38,153 nucleotides of DNA from an uncultured Flavobacteriales bacterium (GTDB taxonomy: Bacteria; Bacteroidota; Bacteroidia; Flavobacteriales_D; Crocinitomicaceae): assembly GCA_943789205.1 (NCBI GenBank), contig CALSTG010000001.1, positions 696,182 to 734,334 on the forward strand. Reading direction: 5' to 3'. Within the stretch, counting starts at the first letter, position 1. Each line of letters opens with the position of its first letter. This document shows positions 1 through 9,155 of the stretch, in pieces. Both the position numbers and the translations under genes were made by a program. The notes beneath the pieces are model-generated. The model had not been told where the DNA came from. It ran no database searches and saw only the letters and a list, made by a program, of their open reading frames with translations.

Positions 1-585
1 ATTTACATCGAGCATTAAAGCCTCATCTGCTCCAGCCTCAATAGCTTGTATCAGGGCTTGAACCTCATGAAGCTTACTATGACAATTCAATTTAGGATCT
101 AAATAGTCCGGCCGTCCTCTTCGAAAAGAACTTGTAAAAAGTGTAATCCCCTTTCGTTTGGTTTCACTTGATGCTTTTTTATATTCGGCAATGATAACGA
201 CATTTGGCCCCGAAATAGTTAATCTAGGGTCTTGAGAGGGTGTCTTTTTTATACCTCTTGTTACCATTACACGCACATGCACACCATCGTGCATTTCATT
301 TTTCTTCAAAGTATCATGAATAGATTTAATCAAGTTATCCTTTGAAAAGGGAAGCTCTATTCCTGTTGCCTTGGCGGCTGTCCAAAGTCGTCTCAAATGA
401 TCATCAACGAAGACTAAAACACCGTGATGTAATCTTATCCCTTCCCAAACACCATCACCCACAAGATAACCGCTATCAAAAACAGAAATCTTTGCTTCAT
501 CCCTGCGAAAAAAGTCGCCATTAATGGATATCCATATATTTTCATTGCGTTGGTCTACTTCAGCATTATGTGTTCCGTGAATCAT
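1..585 (-). CDS. Aminotransferase class IV (partial, C-terminus beyond window edge)
   Basis: The visible 195 codons start at ATG 585 and run off the left edge with no stop. Fold-type IV PLP enzymes (branched-chain amino acid or D-alanine transaminases, aminodeoxychorismate lyase) share the motif seen at residues 35-51, VFDSGYLVGDGVWEGIR, and the stretch GADEALMLDVN at 185-195, which in relatives leads into the glycine-rich cofactor-phosphate region. The PLP lysine should lie in KLNCHSK (165-171); K165 or K171 is the candidate, and I cannot decide which without an alignment. The protein begins with a short hydrophilic extension and has no signal peptide, so it is cytoplasmic. It is divergent from yifB across a 166-base AT-rich gap. 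The family is clear; the substrate (branched-chain or D-amino acid) is not. Confidence 0.88.
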   Translation of the reverse strand, partial: MIHGTHNAEVDQRNENIWISINGDFFRRDEAKISVFDSGYLVGDGVWEGIRLHHGVLVFVDDHLRRLWTAAKATGIELPFSKDNLIKSIHDTLKKNEMHDGVHVRVMVTRGIKKTPSQDPRLTISGPNVVIIAEYKKASSETKRKGITLFTSSFRRGRPDYLDPKLNCHSKLHEVQALIQAIEAGADEALMLDVN

Positions 586-751
586 AGTAATTATTTGAAA
601 AAATAAATATACAACAGATATTTTAAGACTTACTATTCAGGAATTAGATGAAACAAACAGAATATGAATTACTATAGAAAATACCTAAATAAGTTAGAAA
701 AGTCAAGTTTTATTATTGAGCCGGTATAGATATCTTAAATAGAAAAAACCT

Positions 752-2272
752 ATGCTCGTAAAAACCGCATCAAGTACATTATATGGATTAAGTGCAATTA
801 CCATTGTAATTGAAGTCTTCCTTGGAAAAGGAATTAACTTTTTTTTAGTAGGCCTTCCTGACAACGCTGTAAAAGAGAGTCATCAACGCATCAAAGCGGC
901 ATTTAAGAATAACAATTTGAATTTTCCAAGAAGAGAAATAACGATCAATATGGCGCCAGCAGATCTTAAAAAAGAAGGTTCGGTATTTGATCTTTCAATA
1001 GCTATTGGGATTCTAGGGGTGAGTAATCAAATCCCAACAGAGCATTTATCAAGTCACGTAATGGTTGGTGAACTATCATTGGACGGTTCCATTCAGCCTT
1101 GCAGAGGAATCCTTTCTCGAGTCATACAAGCTAAAGCTGAAGGCTTTAAAGGGATTGTAATTCCAATTCAGAATTATAATCAAGTAGCTATGATAAAGGG
1201 TATCACAATCATTCCAGTAAAACATCTTAATGAAGTAGTAGCATATTTTCAAAAAAATTGTCTACCTGTAATTGCCGCAATAACCGAACTAACAAATAAA
1301 AAAACTCCTTTAATCGATTTTAGTGAGGTTCAGGGGCAAGAACATGTCAAACGCGCAATGGAGATTGCAGCGGCAGGTGGGCACAACCTTCTCTTAATTG
1401 GTCCTCCTGGCGCAGGTAAATCGATGCTTGCAGAAAGAATGCCTTCAATACTTCCCGACTTAAAAATTGAGGAAGCTATCGCCTCAACAAGTATTCACAG
1501 CTTGGTATCTAAGTATGGAACCATGGATGGATTGATGAAAAATCGCCCATATAGAGCGCCGCATCATACCATTTCTGACGTTGCCTTAGTAGGTGGGGGT
1601 ACAAATCCTAAACCCGGGGAAATCTCCATGGCACATAATGGTATTTTGTTCTTAGATGAGCTTCCTGAATTTAAACGAAGCACGCTTGAGGTATTGAGAC
1701 AACCTCTTGAAAATAACATGGTACAAATAAGTCGCTCAAATTTATCCATAGAATTCCCAGCTTCCTTCACCTTAATAGCTGCAATGAACCCATGTCCATG
1801 TGGGTATTTAAGTCATCCTACTAAATCTTGTAAGTGCACAAAAAAAGGGATAGAAAAATATAAATCAAAAATTTCTGGACCGCTCCTTGACCGCATCGAT
1901 TTACATATTCAAGTTGCACCAATCACATTTCATGAAATTCAATCTAAAAAGCTACAAGAACAGAGTCGAGTGATTAAGAAAAGAGTTCTTCATGCAAGAA
2001 ATATTCAAGAACAAAGAACAAAAAATGAAAAGTTAGAATCATTGAATGCAAAACTGTCTATATCACAAATTAAAGCACATTGTTCGCTTAATGCAGAAGG
2101 GAATGAATTACTTAAGAATGCGATGCAGCAGCTCAATTTATCTGCTAGGGCCTATCATAAAATCTTAAAAATATCTCGGACAATCGCTGACCTTGTTGGT
2201 TCACAAGATATTCAAACACAACATGTCGCGGAAGCCATACAATATAGATGTCTAGATCGTGAATTATTATAA
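752..2272 (+). CDS. YifB family Mg-chelatase-like AAA+ ATPase (ComM-like)
   Basis: A complete 506-residue protein, the normal family length. Residues 1-170 form the ChlI-like N-terminal (Lon-S5-fold) domain. The AAA+ core follows, with Walker A GPPGAGKS at 217-224, Walker B ILFLDEL at 298-304 and a sensor/arginine region SGPLLDRID at 375-383. A cysteine cluster (CPCG at 348-351, C360, C362) is typical of the family and may bind metal. The C-terminal Mg-chelatase helical domain ends with the AEAIQYR motif. The relative ComM is a hexameric helicase that promotes branch migration during natural transformation; in Bacteroidota its role is inferred only from homology. The last 6 bases overlap the convergent DUF2490-like gene. 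Confidence 0.95.
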   Translation: MLVKTASSTLYGLSAITIVIEVFLGKGINFFLVGLPDNAVKESHQRIKAAFKNNNLNFPRREITINMAPADLKKEGSVFDLSIAIGILGVSNQIPTEHLSSHVMVGELSLDGSIQPCRGILSRVIQAKAEGFKGIVIPIQNYNQVAMIKGITIIPVKHLNEVVAYFQKNCLPVIAAITELTNKKTPLIDFSEVQGQEHVKRAMEIAAAGGHNLLLIGPPGAGKSMLAERMPSILPDLKIEEAIASTSIHSLVSKYGTMDGLMKNRPYRAPHHTISDVALVGGGTNPKPGEISMAHNGILFLDELPEFKRSTLEVLRQPLENNMVQISRSNLSIEFPASFTLIAAMNPCPCGYLSHPTKSCKCTKKGIEKYKSKISGPLLDRIDLHIQVAPITFHEIQSKKLQEQSRVIKKRVLHARNIQEQRTKNEKLESLNAKLSISQIKAHCSLNAEGNELLKNAMQQLNLSARAYHKILKISRTIADLVGSQDIQTQHVAEAIQYRCLDRELL

Positions 2273-2967
2273 TCCTTTTTTAGTCGAGCCTTTTATTAGC
2301 TTCTTGAGATTGGCCGTGTATGACAATGCAAAGATTAATTTATTTCCATTGTTATTTGAGTTAAACCGATGATCTAATTTAATTGCTGCATCTAGCTCGT
2401 GGGCATCGCCAAGCTCAATTGATGTTCCAATTGAATAACGAACTTTGTCAAATCGATTTCCATAAACGCCATTTGTTGGGTTATAGAAAAAATCTAAACT
2501 AAAAGAGGGCTCGAAAATACTTTTCCGAATATTGTAGGCAAGCACAGGTTTAAAACGAAACGCCTCATCAAAATCTGACTCGTAAAATTGATTACTTCCA
2601 CCTCGAGAGCTCATTTGGTAACGCAATCGACAGCTGTACTTGATTCTTTTAAATGAATTCCTAAGCTTGAGATTAAAATTACACCTATTTGCGCCAAGGT
2701 AATTTCCGTTAATAGCTCTTTTCGATACCAATCGATAATCAACCGAGACACCCAGCCAATCAAATACTTTGTACCGAGCAGATACTTCAGGAAAAAAACT
2801 ACTCACTGACACCATTTCCGATTCGATTCGTAAAATTGGCACTGATTGACAACTGCTTATTGACTTTATATTTTGCACCGTATGCATTCCAAAATTCGAA
2901 AGACTGACCATGAACCTAGAAAAGAAAGGTTAATCAATAAAACTAAAAGAAATACGCTTTTCAACAT
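2267..2967 (-). pseudogene. DUF2490-like outer-membrane protein gene, apparently broken by two frameshifts
   Basis: Three reading frames join into one plausible protein. From ATG 2967, which overlaps the upstream stop as TAATG, comes a signal peptide (MLKSVFLLVLLINLSFLG). One base further along in phase, about 2914, the reading continues as HGQSFEFWNAYGAKYKV and beyond until TAG at about 2796. A second +1 shift is then needed to continue as FFPEVSARYKVFDWLGVSVD and on to the stop at 2267. The joined product, about 230 residues with alternating polar and hydrophobic beta strands, resembles the DUF2490 family of outer-membrane proteins. The last frame alone is open from an ATG at 2911 (214 codons) but would lack a signal peptide. 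A sequencing error or a decayed gene are both possible. Function is unknown. Confidence 0.6.
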
Positions 2968-3380
2968 TAATACTTATCTATGTAGATCGTACCCAAATCA
3001 ACAACCTCATCCTTATCTGAAATTGTTACTGAGAATAATTTAGCTTCAGTAGAGCTCGGGTCATCAGGAGTTTGGTCTGCAGGATTCACATCACTATAAA
3101 CAAACACCTGATATGAGCCTTTTTGGAGATATCTAAACTCAAAGCTACCGTCATAGCTTGTTTTGACATCATCATCGAAAAATGAATTTTCATTTCCGTA
3201 AATTATATAAAGGTCTTGATCAGCCGCCGGATATTCAAATACATTCACACCAACATGATCCCTTTCAATAACAACTCCCCTAATTGTTGCACCTCCTCCA
3301 GGTCCTTCCACCTTAGTACAAAAAGAAAATGAGAATATCACTAGAGAAACAAACAGAAATAGCTTAATTTTATGAATCAT
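2967..3380 (-). CDS. Hypothetical lipoprotein with a carboxypeptidase-regulatory-like fold
   Basis: 137 residues from ATG 3380. The N-terminus is a lipoprotein signal peptide: basic MIHKIK, a hydrophobic stretch, then lipobox FSFC with the acylated cysteine at residue 21. The mature part starts with a glycine-rich linker and looks like a single beta-sandwich of the carboxypeptidase-regulatory/CNA-B type (TIRGVVIERD near the start, DGSFEFRYLQKGSYQVFVYS in the middle, VDLGTIYID at the end). Such domains occur in many surface proteins of Bacteroidota; I cannot assign a function. Its stop codon overlaps the start of the DUF2490-like gene by one base, so the two formed a translationally coupled operon. 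It is divergent from the CotH-like gene. Confidence 0.75.
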   Translation of the reverse strand: MIHKIKLFLFVSLVIFSFSFCTKVEGPGGGATIRGVVIERDHVGVNVFEYPAADQDLYIIYGNENSFFDDDVKTSYDGSFEFRYLQKGSYQVFVYSDVNPADQTPDDPSSTEAKLFSVTISDKDEVVDLGTIYIDKY

Positions 3381-3413
3381 CGAAAAATAATTTTAGACAA
3401 TAATACAACTCAA

Positions 3414-3428
3414 ACGACAATTTGTCGT
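3414..3428. promoter_or_regulatory. Palindrome between divergent genes, possible operator
   Basis: ACGACAA-T-TTGTCGT is a perfect inverted repeat with 7-base arms and one central base. It lies 33 bases before the lipoprotein start (3380) and 40 bases before the CotH-like start (3469), a suitable place for a regulator controlling both directions. No regulator gene is adjacent, so the role is only inferred. Confidence 0.3.
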
Positions 3429-3468
3429 CATAATTGTGTGGAATAAATTTAACTAAACTAACATTAAC

Positions 3469-6400
3469 ATGAAATTCGCCCTATTTCTGATAGCTACATG
3501 CATCTATTCTCTGTCATTCAGCCAAATATTGATCAACGAATATTCCGCTTCAAATATTGACGGCATCAACGATGCATTTGGAGATAAAGAAGATTGGGTT
3601 GAACTTTATAATACGACTGGAGCTTCAGTTGACTTGACAGGATGGTATCTTTCTGACCGTTCTGGAAACCCATTAAAATGGACTTTTCCCGCCGCTAATA
3701 TTAACGCAAATGACCACAAACTTATATTTTGTACTGGTCGAGATATTGACCAAGGAGGAGAATTACATACTAACTTTAAACTTTCTCAAACTGAGGGAGA
3801 TTGGGTGATTCTTTCCAATCCTTTCGGAAATGTAGTAGATTCTTTTAAAATTGTGCATCCAACACAAGCAAACCATTCTGTAGGTAGAGAAACAGATGGA
3901 GGGCCTGACTTTAAACTTTTTACAAGTCCAACACCAAACGGTCAAAATACTGGAGCCCAAAACTTTTACACACCAAGGCCAAGTTTTGATATTCAAGCAG
4001 GTTTTTATCCAGGTGCCATCAATGTTACAATTACATGTCCTGATGCCTCCGCACAGATTAGATATACCACAGACGGTTCTGACCCTGCAGTGGGGTCAAC
4101 ATTGTACACAGGACCTGTAACCATTAATTCAACATCTGTATTACGTGCAGCGGCATTTAGTGCGGAATTGCCCTCATTCAACGAAAGCAACACCTACTTT
4201 ATCAACGAATCTCACAACTTACCCATAGTTTCAATTGCTAGTGAAGGTGTCTATGAGCTATTAGATGGTACTCAATTTGAGCCTGTTGGTTCGTTAGAAC
4301 TTTTTGAAGAAGATGGTACATTTATTGACGAAGGTGAGGGAGATTTCAATGAGCATGGTAATGACTCATGGGCTTACCCTCAAAGAGGTTTTGACTTTAT
4401 TATGAGGGATCAATATGGATATAATGGAGATCTCGACCATCAAATTTTTCCAGAAAAGAATAGAAATGACTTTCAGCGCTTGATACTAAAACCTGCAGCC
4501 AGCGACAATTATCCCTTTGAAAATGGTGGCGCGCATATTAGAGACGCTTTTATACATACTTTATCCATTTGGGCAGGTATGCGATTGGACGAGCGGACCT
4601 CAAGATCTTGTTTACTATATGTCAATGGCGAATATTGGGGGGTCTATGAAATCCGTGAAAAAGCAGACGATAGCGACTATACAGATCACTATTATGACCA
4701 AGATAAATACAACATAGAATATTTAAAAACTTGGGGAGGAACTTGGCAGGATTATGGTGCGCCGAATGCCCAACCAAACTGGGATAATTTGAGGAATTTT
4801 ATTCAAAACAACAATATGTCAGCCGGCGCAGACTTTGACTATGTGGACAGCAAGTTAAATTGGAAATCCTTGTGTGATTACTTCATGTTTAACTCATATG
4901 TTGTAAACATGGACTGGTTGAATTGGAATACTGCATGGTGGCATGGACTAGATCCTGAGGGTGACAAAAAGAAATGGCGCTATGTACTTTGGGATATGGA
5001 TGCTACCTTTGGACATTATGTCAATTATACTGGAATACCAGATGTTTCAGCAAATGCGGATCCATGTAATGCAGAAAACTTGCCAAATCCAGGAGGACAG
5101 GGTCATACTGATATTTTAGAGAAATTAATCGCTGAAAATCCAATCGTAGAGCAATACTATGTCACGAGATATATTGATCTTGTAAACACCTATTTTTCAT
5201 GTGACTCCATGCTCTATCTTTTAGACAGTATGATTCTAAAAATAACACCTGAAATGACAGGTCAAATTGCCAAATGGGGAGGTACAATGGGTGAATGGCA
5301 AAGTAATGTTGAAGATCTTCGAGATTTTATCACCCAAAGATGTGAAGCGCTTGAATCTGGACTTATCGATTGCTATGACTTAAATGGTCCTCATGAAACA
5401 ACATTTGATGTTTCACCTGTTGAAAGCGGAGAAATTAAAGTCAATTCAGTTTGGGCACCCTCCTACCCCTGGATGACAGAATATTTCGGTGGTATAGAAA
5501 CCTATTTAAAAGCGAAGGCTGCTCCAGGTTATATATTTGACCACTGGGAATTCACAAATGGCCCTTTAAGCTCGGCTATAACTGAAGATACCAATAGTAT
5601 TGTAATCAACGCACCTGAAAACATCACTGCATTCTTCATTTTAGATGATCCAAATTTAGATACAGACGGTGATGGAATCACAGATCAAATCGAAGGAACG
5701 GTTGGTACAGATCCTAACAACCCTGACACGGATGGTGATGGTGAAAATGATTCCATTGAGGTTGGAGACCCAACTAATCCAACTGACACGGATGGTGACG
5801 GATTAATAGATGCTTTAGAGTCTAGTAATAGTGATCAGGATGGAGATGGTGTGAATGACGAGGAAGATCCTGCAAACACAGACCCTTGTGTGCCCAATCT
5901 AGATGCTGGAAACTGTGATCAGGATAATGATGGACTTACCAATGATGAAGAAATTGTTCTCGGTACTGATACCACAAACCCGGATACAGACGATGATGGT
6001 TTCAATGATGGAGACGAGGTTAATTCGGGGTCTGACCCACTCGACCCTTGCGACCCTGATGATTCTCTTCCTCTCTGTAATATAGATACGGATGGTGATG
6101 GACTTACAGATGCTCAAGAGGAAGTCATTGGTACAGATGTAAACAATATCGATACAGATGGTGATGGTTTATCGGATGGTGCTGAATTCAATAATGGGAC
6201 AGATCCATTAGACCCATGTGATCCAACCAATAACAATCCTGATTGCGCGGAGGGCGTTCATATACCTAGCGGTTTTTCACCAAATGGTATTGGCCCTGAA
6301 GACAACAATACCTTCAAGATAATTACAGGACAAGATGTGGATTCATTCCAATTCCAAATCTTTAATAGATGGGGTCAAATCATGTTTGAATCGTCAACTA

Positions 6401-6531
6401 AAGGATTTCAATGGGATGGGAAGTATAAAGGAGCAGATTGCAATACCGGCGTTTACCCATATATTATGAAAGTGGAATACACTGACGGTTCGGGTGAAAC
6501 TATTTCTGGAAATGTAACGTTAATTCGATAG
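3469..6531 (+). CDS. CotH kinase-like protein with lamin-tail domain, calcium-binding repeats and T9SS type B sorting domain
   Basis: 1020 residues, secreted. In order: signal peptide 1-19; lamin-tail domain about 20-140; chitobiase/hexosaminidase C-terminal-like domain about 170-245 ([10 protein letters not shown] at 197-206); CotH domain about 250-600, with [10 protein letters not shown] at 391-400 and the DxD motif WDMDATFG at 508-515; a bacterial-repeat domain about 645-725; thrombospondin type 3-like Asp-rich repeats 729-925; and a type B C-terminal sorting domain about 930-1020, including NRWGQ and ending in LIR. CotH of Bacillus is an atypical protein kinase of spore-coat proteins. Here the product is predicted to cross the outer membrane by T9SS and to bind calcium. 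The PorP/SprF gene follows after one base, a common pairing for type B cargo. Kinase activity is inferred only from the motif. Confidence 0.9.
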   Translation: MKFALFLIATCIYSLSFSQILINEYSASNIDGINDAFGDKEDWVELYNTTGASVDLTGWYLSDRSGNPLKWTFPAANINANDHKLIFCTGRDIDQGGELHTNFKLSQTEGDWVILSNPFGNVVDSFKIVHPTQANHSVGRETDGGPDFKLFTSPTPNGQNTGAQNFYTPRPSFDIQAGFYPGAINVTITCPDASAQIRYTTDGSDPAVGSTLYTGPVTINSTSVLRAAAFSAELPSFNESNTYFINESHNLPIVSIASEGVYELLDGTQFEPVGSLELFEEDGTFIDEGEGDFNEHGNDSWAYPQRGFDFIMRDQYGYNGDLDHQIFPEKNRNDFQRLILKPAASDNYPFENGGAHIRDAFIHTLSIWAGMRLDERTSRSCLLYVNGEYWGVYEIREKADDSDYTDHYYDQDKYNIEYLKTWGGTWQDYGAPNAQPNWDNLRNFIQNNNMSAGADFDYVDSKLNWKSLCDYFMFNSYVVNMDWLNWNTAWWHGLDPEGDKKKWRYVLWDMDATFGHYVNYTGIPDVSANADPCNAENLPNPGGQGHTDILEKLIAENPIVEQYYVTRYIDLVNTYFSCDSMLYLLDSMILKITPEMTGQIAKWGGTMGEWQSNVEDLRDFITQRCEALESGLIDCYDLNGPHETTFDVSPVESGEIKVNSVWAPSYPWMTEYFGGIETYLKAKAAPGYIFDHWEFTNGPLSSAITEDTNSIVINAPENITAFFILDDPNLDTDGDGITDQIEGTVGTDPNNPDTDGDGENDSIEVGDPTNPTDTDGDGLIDALESSNSDQDGDGVNDEEDPANTDPCVPNLDAGNCDQDNDGLTNDEEIVLGTDTTNPDTDDDGFNDGDEVNSGSDPLDPCDPDDSLPLCNIDTDGDGLTDAQEEVIGTDVNNIDTDGDGLSDGAEFNNGTDPLDPCDPTNNNPDCAEGVHIPSGFSPNGIGPEDNNTFKIITGQDVDSFQFQIFNRWGQIMFESSTKGFQWDGKYKGADCNTGVYPYIMKVEYTDGSGETISGNVTLIR
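5653..6243 (+). repeat. Thrombospondin type 3-like Asp-rich repeats inside the CotH-like gene
   Basis: Imperfect repeats of the form DTDGDGxxD, separated by segments such as GTDPNNP, give residues 729-925. Each carries the DxDxDG-type calcium ligands seen in thrombospondin type 3 and OmpA-associated repeats. The GATGGTGATGG-like DNA repeats also create long but spurious antisense frames here. Confidence 0.85.
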
Positions 6532-6532
6532 T

Positions 6533-7555
6533 ATGAGATTATTATTTTTGATTTTACTATTCTGCCCTGGTCTAATCTTTGCCCAAGACTTCCATTACTC
6601 TCAAATTGATCAGTCTATGTCGATGATTAACCCTGCAACTACATCTACATTTTCTGGTTACGAGCGCATCTCACTGCAACATAGAAACCAATGGCTTGGA
6701 GCAGGTACTCAATTCATGACGAGTATGGGTATGATGGAGTTTTCTATTGGCAAGCAAGCAAGAAGAACAAGTGCTTACACAGGCGTAGGCGTTTATTTTT
6801 TAAACGATGTTGGAGGAGATTCAAATTTCAGCATAAAAACAGGAGGAATTACGGCTAGTGGTGTCTTGCCGCTTTCAAAAGCACATGCTATTTCCGCAGG
6901 TATCCAAGTTGGCTACTCAAATAGGTCCGCAGACTTTTCAAGATTAACCTTTTATAATCAGTGGGACGGCACTCAATTTGATCCAAACATCGATCCAAAT
7001 GAAGTCAACGGTATTAATTCCTTTTCGCATTTGGATGCAGGCTTAGGATTGGCATATAGCTACAATAAAGACAACGAAAATACGCTATCAGCAAGTGACC
7101 TTAGCTTTCAAGGAGGTTTTTCATTACAACATTTAAATAGACCTACCCTGAGATACAACTCTCTTGTAGACGATAAACTAGCCGTTAAACTTTGCATACA
7201 CGCTAATCTAAGATATGGATTGTCACCAGAATCAAACCTTGAGTTTAGTGCCGCCCAGTTTATCCAGAACAAATATTTTGAAACAATTGGCGGTGCTTTT
7301 TATAGACTGAAAATGAAATCAGCATCAAGGGTAACCTCATTTGTGAGTGATCAATACTTTGTTATTGGAACTTATTTTAGAAGTACTGGAGCAATTATAC
7401 CATCATTTTACGTAGACCTTGGAGGTTTTACCATAGGGGTTTCGTACGATTACGAGCTTGGGAAAATCGCATCAATGTATCGACAATCGGTCGAAGTCAG
7501 TCTCAAATTCAATTTTGGTAAAAAGTCGATATTTGAGAGCTCTAAAATGCGTTAA
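6533..7555 (+). CDS. PorP/SprF family type IX secretion system membrane protein
   Basis: 340 residues. A signal peptide (MRLLFLILLFCPGLIFAQ) is followed by the family's hallmark start: DFHYSQIDQSMSMINPATTS, then RISLQHRNQW. The rest is an outer-membrane beta barrel ending in a strand close to the C-terminus (SVEVSLKFNFG). PorP is needed for T9SS secretion in Porphyromonas, and SprF is needed for export of the adhesin SprB in Flavobacterium. Many paralogues sit next to a type B cargo gene and are thought to serve that cargo. This one begins one base after the CotH-like stop, so it is probably the dedicated outer-membrane partner or anchor of that protein. Its 3' end overlaps the convergent GH3 gene by 14 bases. 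Confidence 0.93.
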   Translation: MRLLFLILLFCPGLIFAQDFHYSQIDQSMSMINPATTSTFSGYERISLQHRNQWLGAGTQFMTSMGMMEFSIGKQARRTSAYTGVGVYFLNDVGGDSNFSIKTGGITASGVLPLSKAHAISAGIQVGYSNRSADFSRLTFYNQWDGTQFDPNIDPNEVNGINSFSHLDAGLGLAYSYNKDNENTLSASDLSFQGGFSLQHLNRPTLRYNSLVDDKLAVKLCIHANLRYGLSPESNLEFSAAQFIQNKYFETIGGAFYRLKMKSASRVTSFVSDQYFVIGTYFRSTGAIIPSFYVDLGGFTIGVSYDYELGKIASMYRQSVEVSLKFNFGKKSIFESSKMR

Positions 7556-9059
7556 TAAAGGAAAGCCAAGTTTCGGATTGTTTCTTATTCAAGACTCTTG
7601 GCATCTTATTTTGAGAACCTAACTTTTTTTGTTTTGCCATGAAATCATAAAAAACTTGTGGTGAAACAATTTTAATTTCGGGCGCTTTCAAGCTATATTT
7701 TCGGGCGGAATTGTAGTCATCATTTGTATGGCTAAGAACCTTGTCTAAATAGCTCAGCAGTAAATTTGGATCGTCAACTAATTGGGTGGTGCCCAAATAC
7801 CAACAATGGCACTGCTTTATTTCATCCGCATAAATGGTGAATTCTGAAAATTCTACCCCAAACTTCTCGCTAGTTTGAAGCAATCCTTCATTTATGTTAC
7901 CTAAAGACAAATGCTCACCGCACAAACTTAAAAACTGTCTTATACGTCCTGATATTACAAGCTCATGCTCCTCGCGATTTGTGAAACGAACCAAATCACC
8001 AATTAAATATCGCCATAACCCAGCGTTGGTAGAAATGACTAGCGCATAATCAACACCTTCCTGGACTTGTTCTATCGTGTATGCTGATGCATTCTTCTTA
8101 ACAACGCCACTCTCATCAAAATTATCTGTATTAAAGGGTATGAATTCGAAAAAAATACCATTGTTTAGCAAGAGCCTCATTCCCTTTTGCTCAGTTTTTT
8201 CTTGATAACCGAAATAACCTTCACTTGCTAAATATGTATCAAGAAGGCCAATAGGTCTTCCTAAAACTGCATTCAACCTTTGTATGTATGGATCCATGAA
8301 AACACCACCATGAACATAAACATGCAGGTTTGGCCATATTTCATGAATAGAATCTAAATTATAATGAGCTACAATTCTTTCCATGAGCATAATACACCAA
8401 CTCGGAATCCCTGCAATTATACCAACATCCCATTTAGGTGCCTTTTCAACAATAAGATCGAGCTTTTTCGACCAATCCTTAACACCACTAATTCGAGCGC
8501 CAGGGCGGGTAAAAGGAGTCGCAATAAATGACGTATGCTTTTTAAGAATTCCACTAAGATCTCCTTCGACATGTGTTTCCTTATAGTTTAGCTTAGTTGA
8601 ACCTCCTACTGTTAAAATACTTGTGCTATAAAAGGATTGAGGAAGGTCAAGATTATGTAAAATACTAAGCTGTTTAAGACTTGATTTTTGAAAGGACCGT
8701 ATCATCTCAGAAGTTACAGGAATTCTTTTACTAGGAGACCCTGTCGTCCCTGAAGATAGCGCATAATACTTGATGCGTCCTCTCCATGTATTGTCCTTTT
8801 CGCCCAAAATAGAATACTTCAACCACTTTTCATAAAAGGCATCGTAGTCCATAACAGGAACTGAACGTTGGTAGTTCATTAACATGTCATCTTGTAGAAT
8901 ATCACTAAACTCATGCGCGAGTCCAAACTTGGTAGTTTTTGATTTTGATAGTAAATATTTAAGGACATTCTCTTGATCTTTATAACCTTGCGTTTTCTTC
9001 GCATTCTTGCGATAACTTATGGCTGTAGTCTGCTTTAAAAACCTACCAATCAAAGGCAT
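7542..9059 (-). CDS. GH3 auxin-responsive promoter family protein (acyl-acid amido synthetase-like)
   Basis: 505 residues, complete, with no signal peptide. GH3 enzymes belong to the ANL adenylating superfamily. The ATP-binding motif LSSGTTGSPSKRIP is at 101-114, and the family motifs LASEGYFGYQ and LWRYLIGDLVRFT follow in the expected order. Plant GH3 enzymes adenylate jasmonate, indole-acetate or benzoates and join them to amino acids. Bacteroidota carry a related single-copy form of unknown substrate, and there is no neighbour here that suggests one. It stands alone between two plus-strand units, overlapping PorP/SprF by 14 bases at its 3' end. A TTAATTTG box at 9076-9083 (minus sense) is one base from the -7 consensus. 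Confidence 0.92.
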   Translation of the reverse strand: MPLIGRFLKQTTAISYRKNAKKTQGYKDQENVLKYLLSKSKTTKFGLAHEFSDILQDDMLMNYQRSVPVMDYDAFYEKWLKYSILGEKDNTWRGRIKYYALSSGTTGSPSKRIPVTSEMIRSFQKSSLKQLSILHNLDLPQSFYSTSILTVGGSTKLNYKETHVEGDLSGILKKHTSFIATPFTRPGARISGVKDWSKKLDLIVEKAPKWDVGIIAGIPSWCIMLMERIVAHYNLDSIHEIWPNLHVYVHGGVFMDPYIQRLNAVLGRPIGLLDTYLASEGYFGYQEKTEQKGMRLLLNNGIFFEFIPFNTDNFDESGVVKKNASAYTIEQVQEGVDYALVISTNAGLWRYLIGDLVRFTNREEHELVISGRIRQFLSLCGEHLSLGNINEGLLQTSEKFGVEFSEFTIYADEIKQCHCWYLGTTQLVDDPNLLLSYLDKVLSHTNDDYNSARKYSLKAPEIKIVSPQVFYDFMAKQKKLGSQNKMPRVLNKKQSETWLSFINAF

Positions 9060-9132
9060 ATGTTGAAAATTTTTACAAATTAATTAACGAAAATAAAGAT
9101 ACGAAAACCATATATTTTTCGTTACTTTATCT

Positions 9133-9140
9133 TAACTTTG
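9133..9140 (+). promoter_or_regulatory. Bacteroidota -7 promoter element for the universal stress gene
   Basis: TAACTTTG matches the -7 consensus TAnnTTTG exactly. It ends 15 bases before ATG 9156, so the leader should be only about ten bases. It also covers an in-frame upstream TTG (9138), which argues that the TTG is not the translation start. Confidence 0.6.
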
Positions 9141-9155
9141 CAACAAAATCTGTCC

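Noticed and set aside
342..524. A plus-strand frame within the aminotransferase gene
   Set aside because: The minus-strand reading gives a continuous class IV aminotransferase; the plus frame is its shadow.
5899..6117. Antisense and alternative frames over the Asp-rich repeats of the CotH-like gene
   Set aside because: These follow from the GAT/GGT repeats and lack independent support.
9138..9155. TTG upstream start of the universal stress gene
   Set aside because: It overlaps the -7 promoter element, and ATG 9156 gives the family N-terminus.
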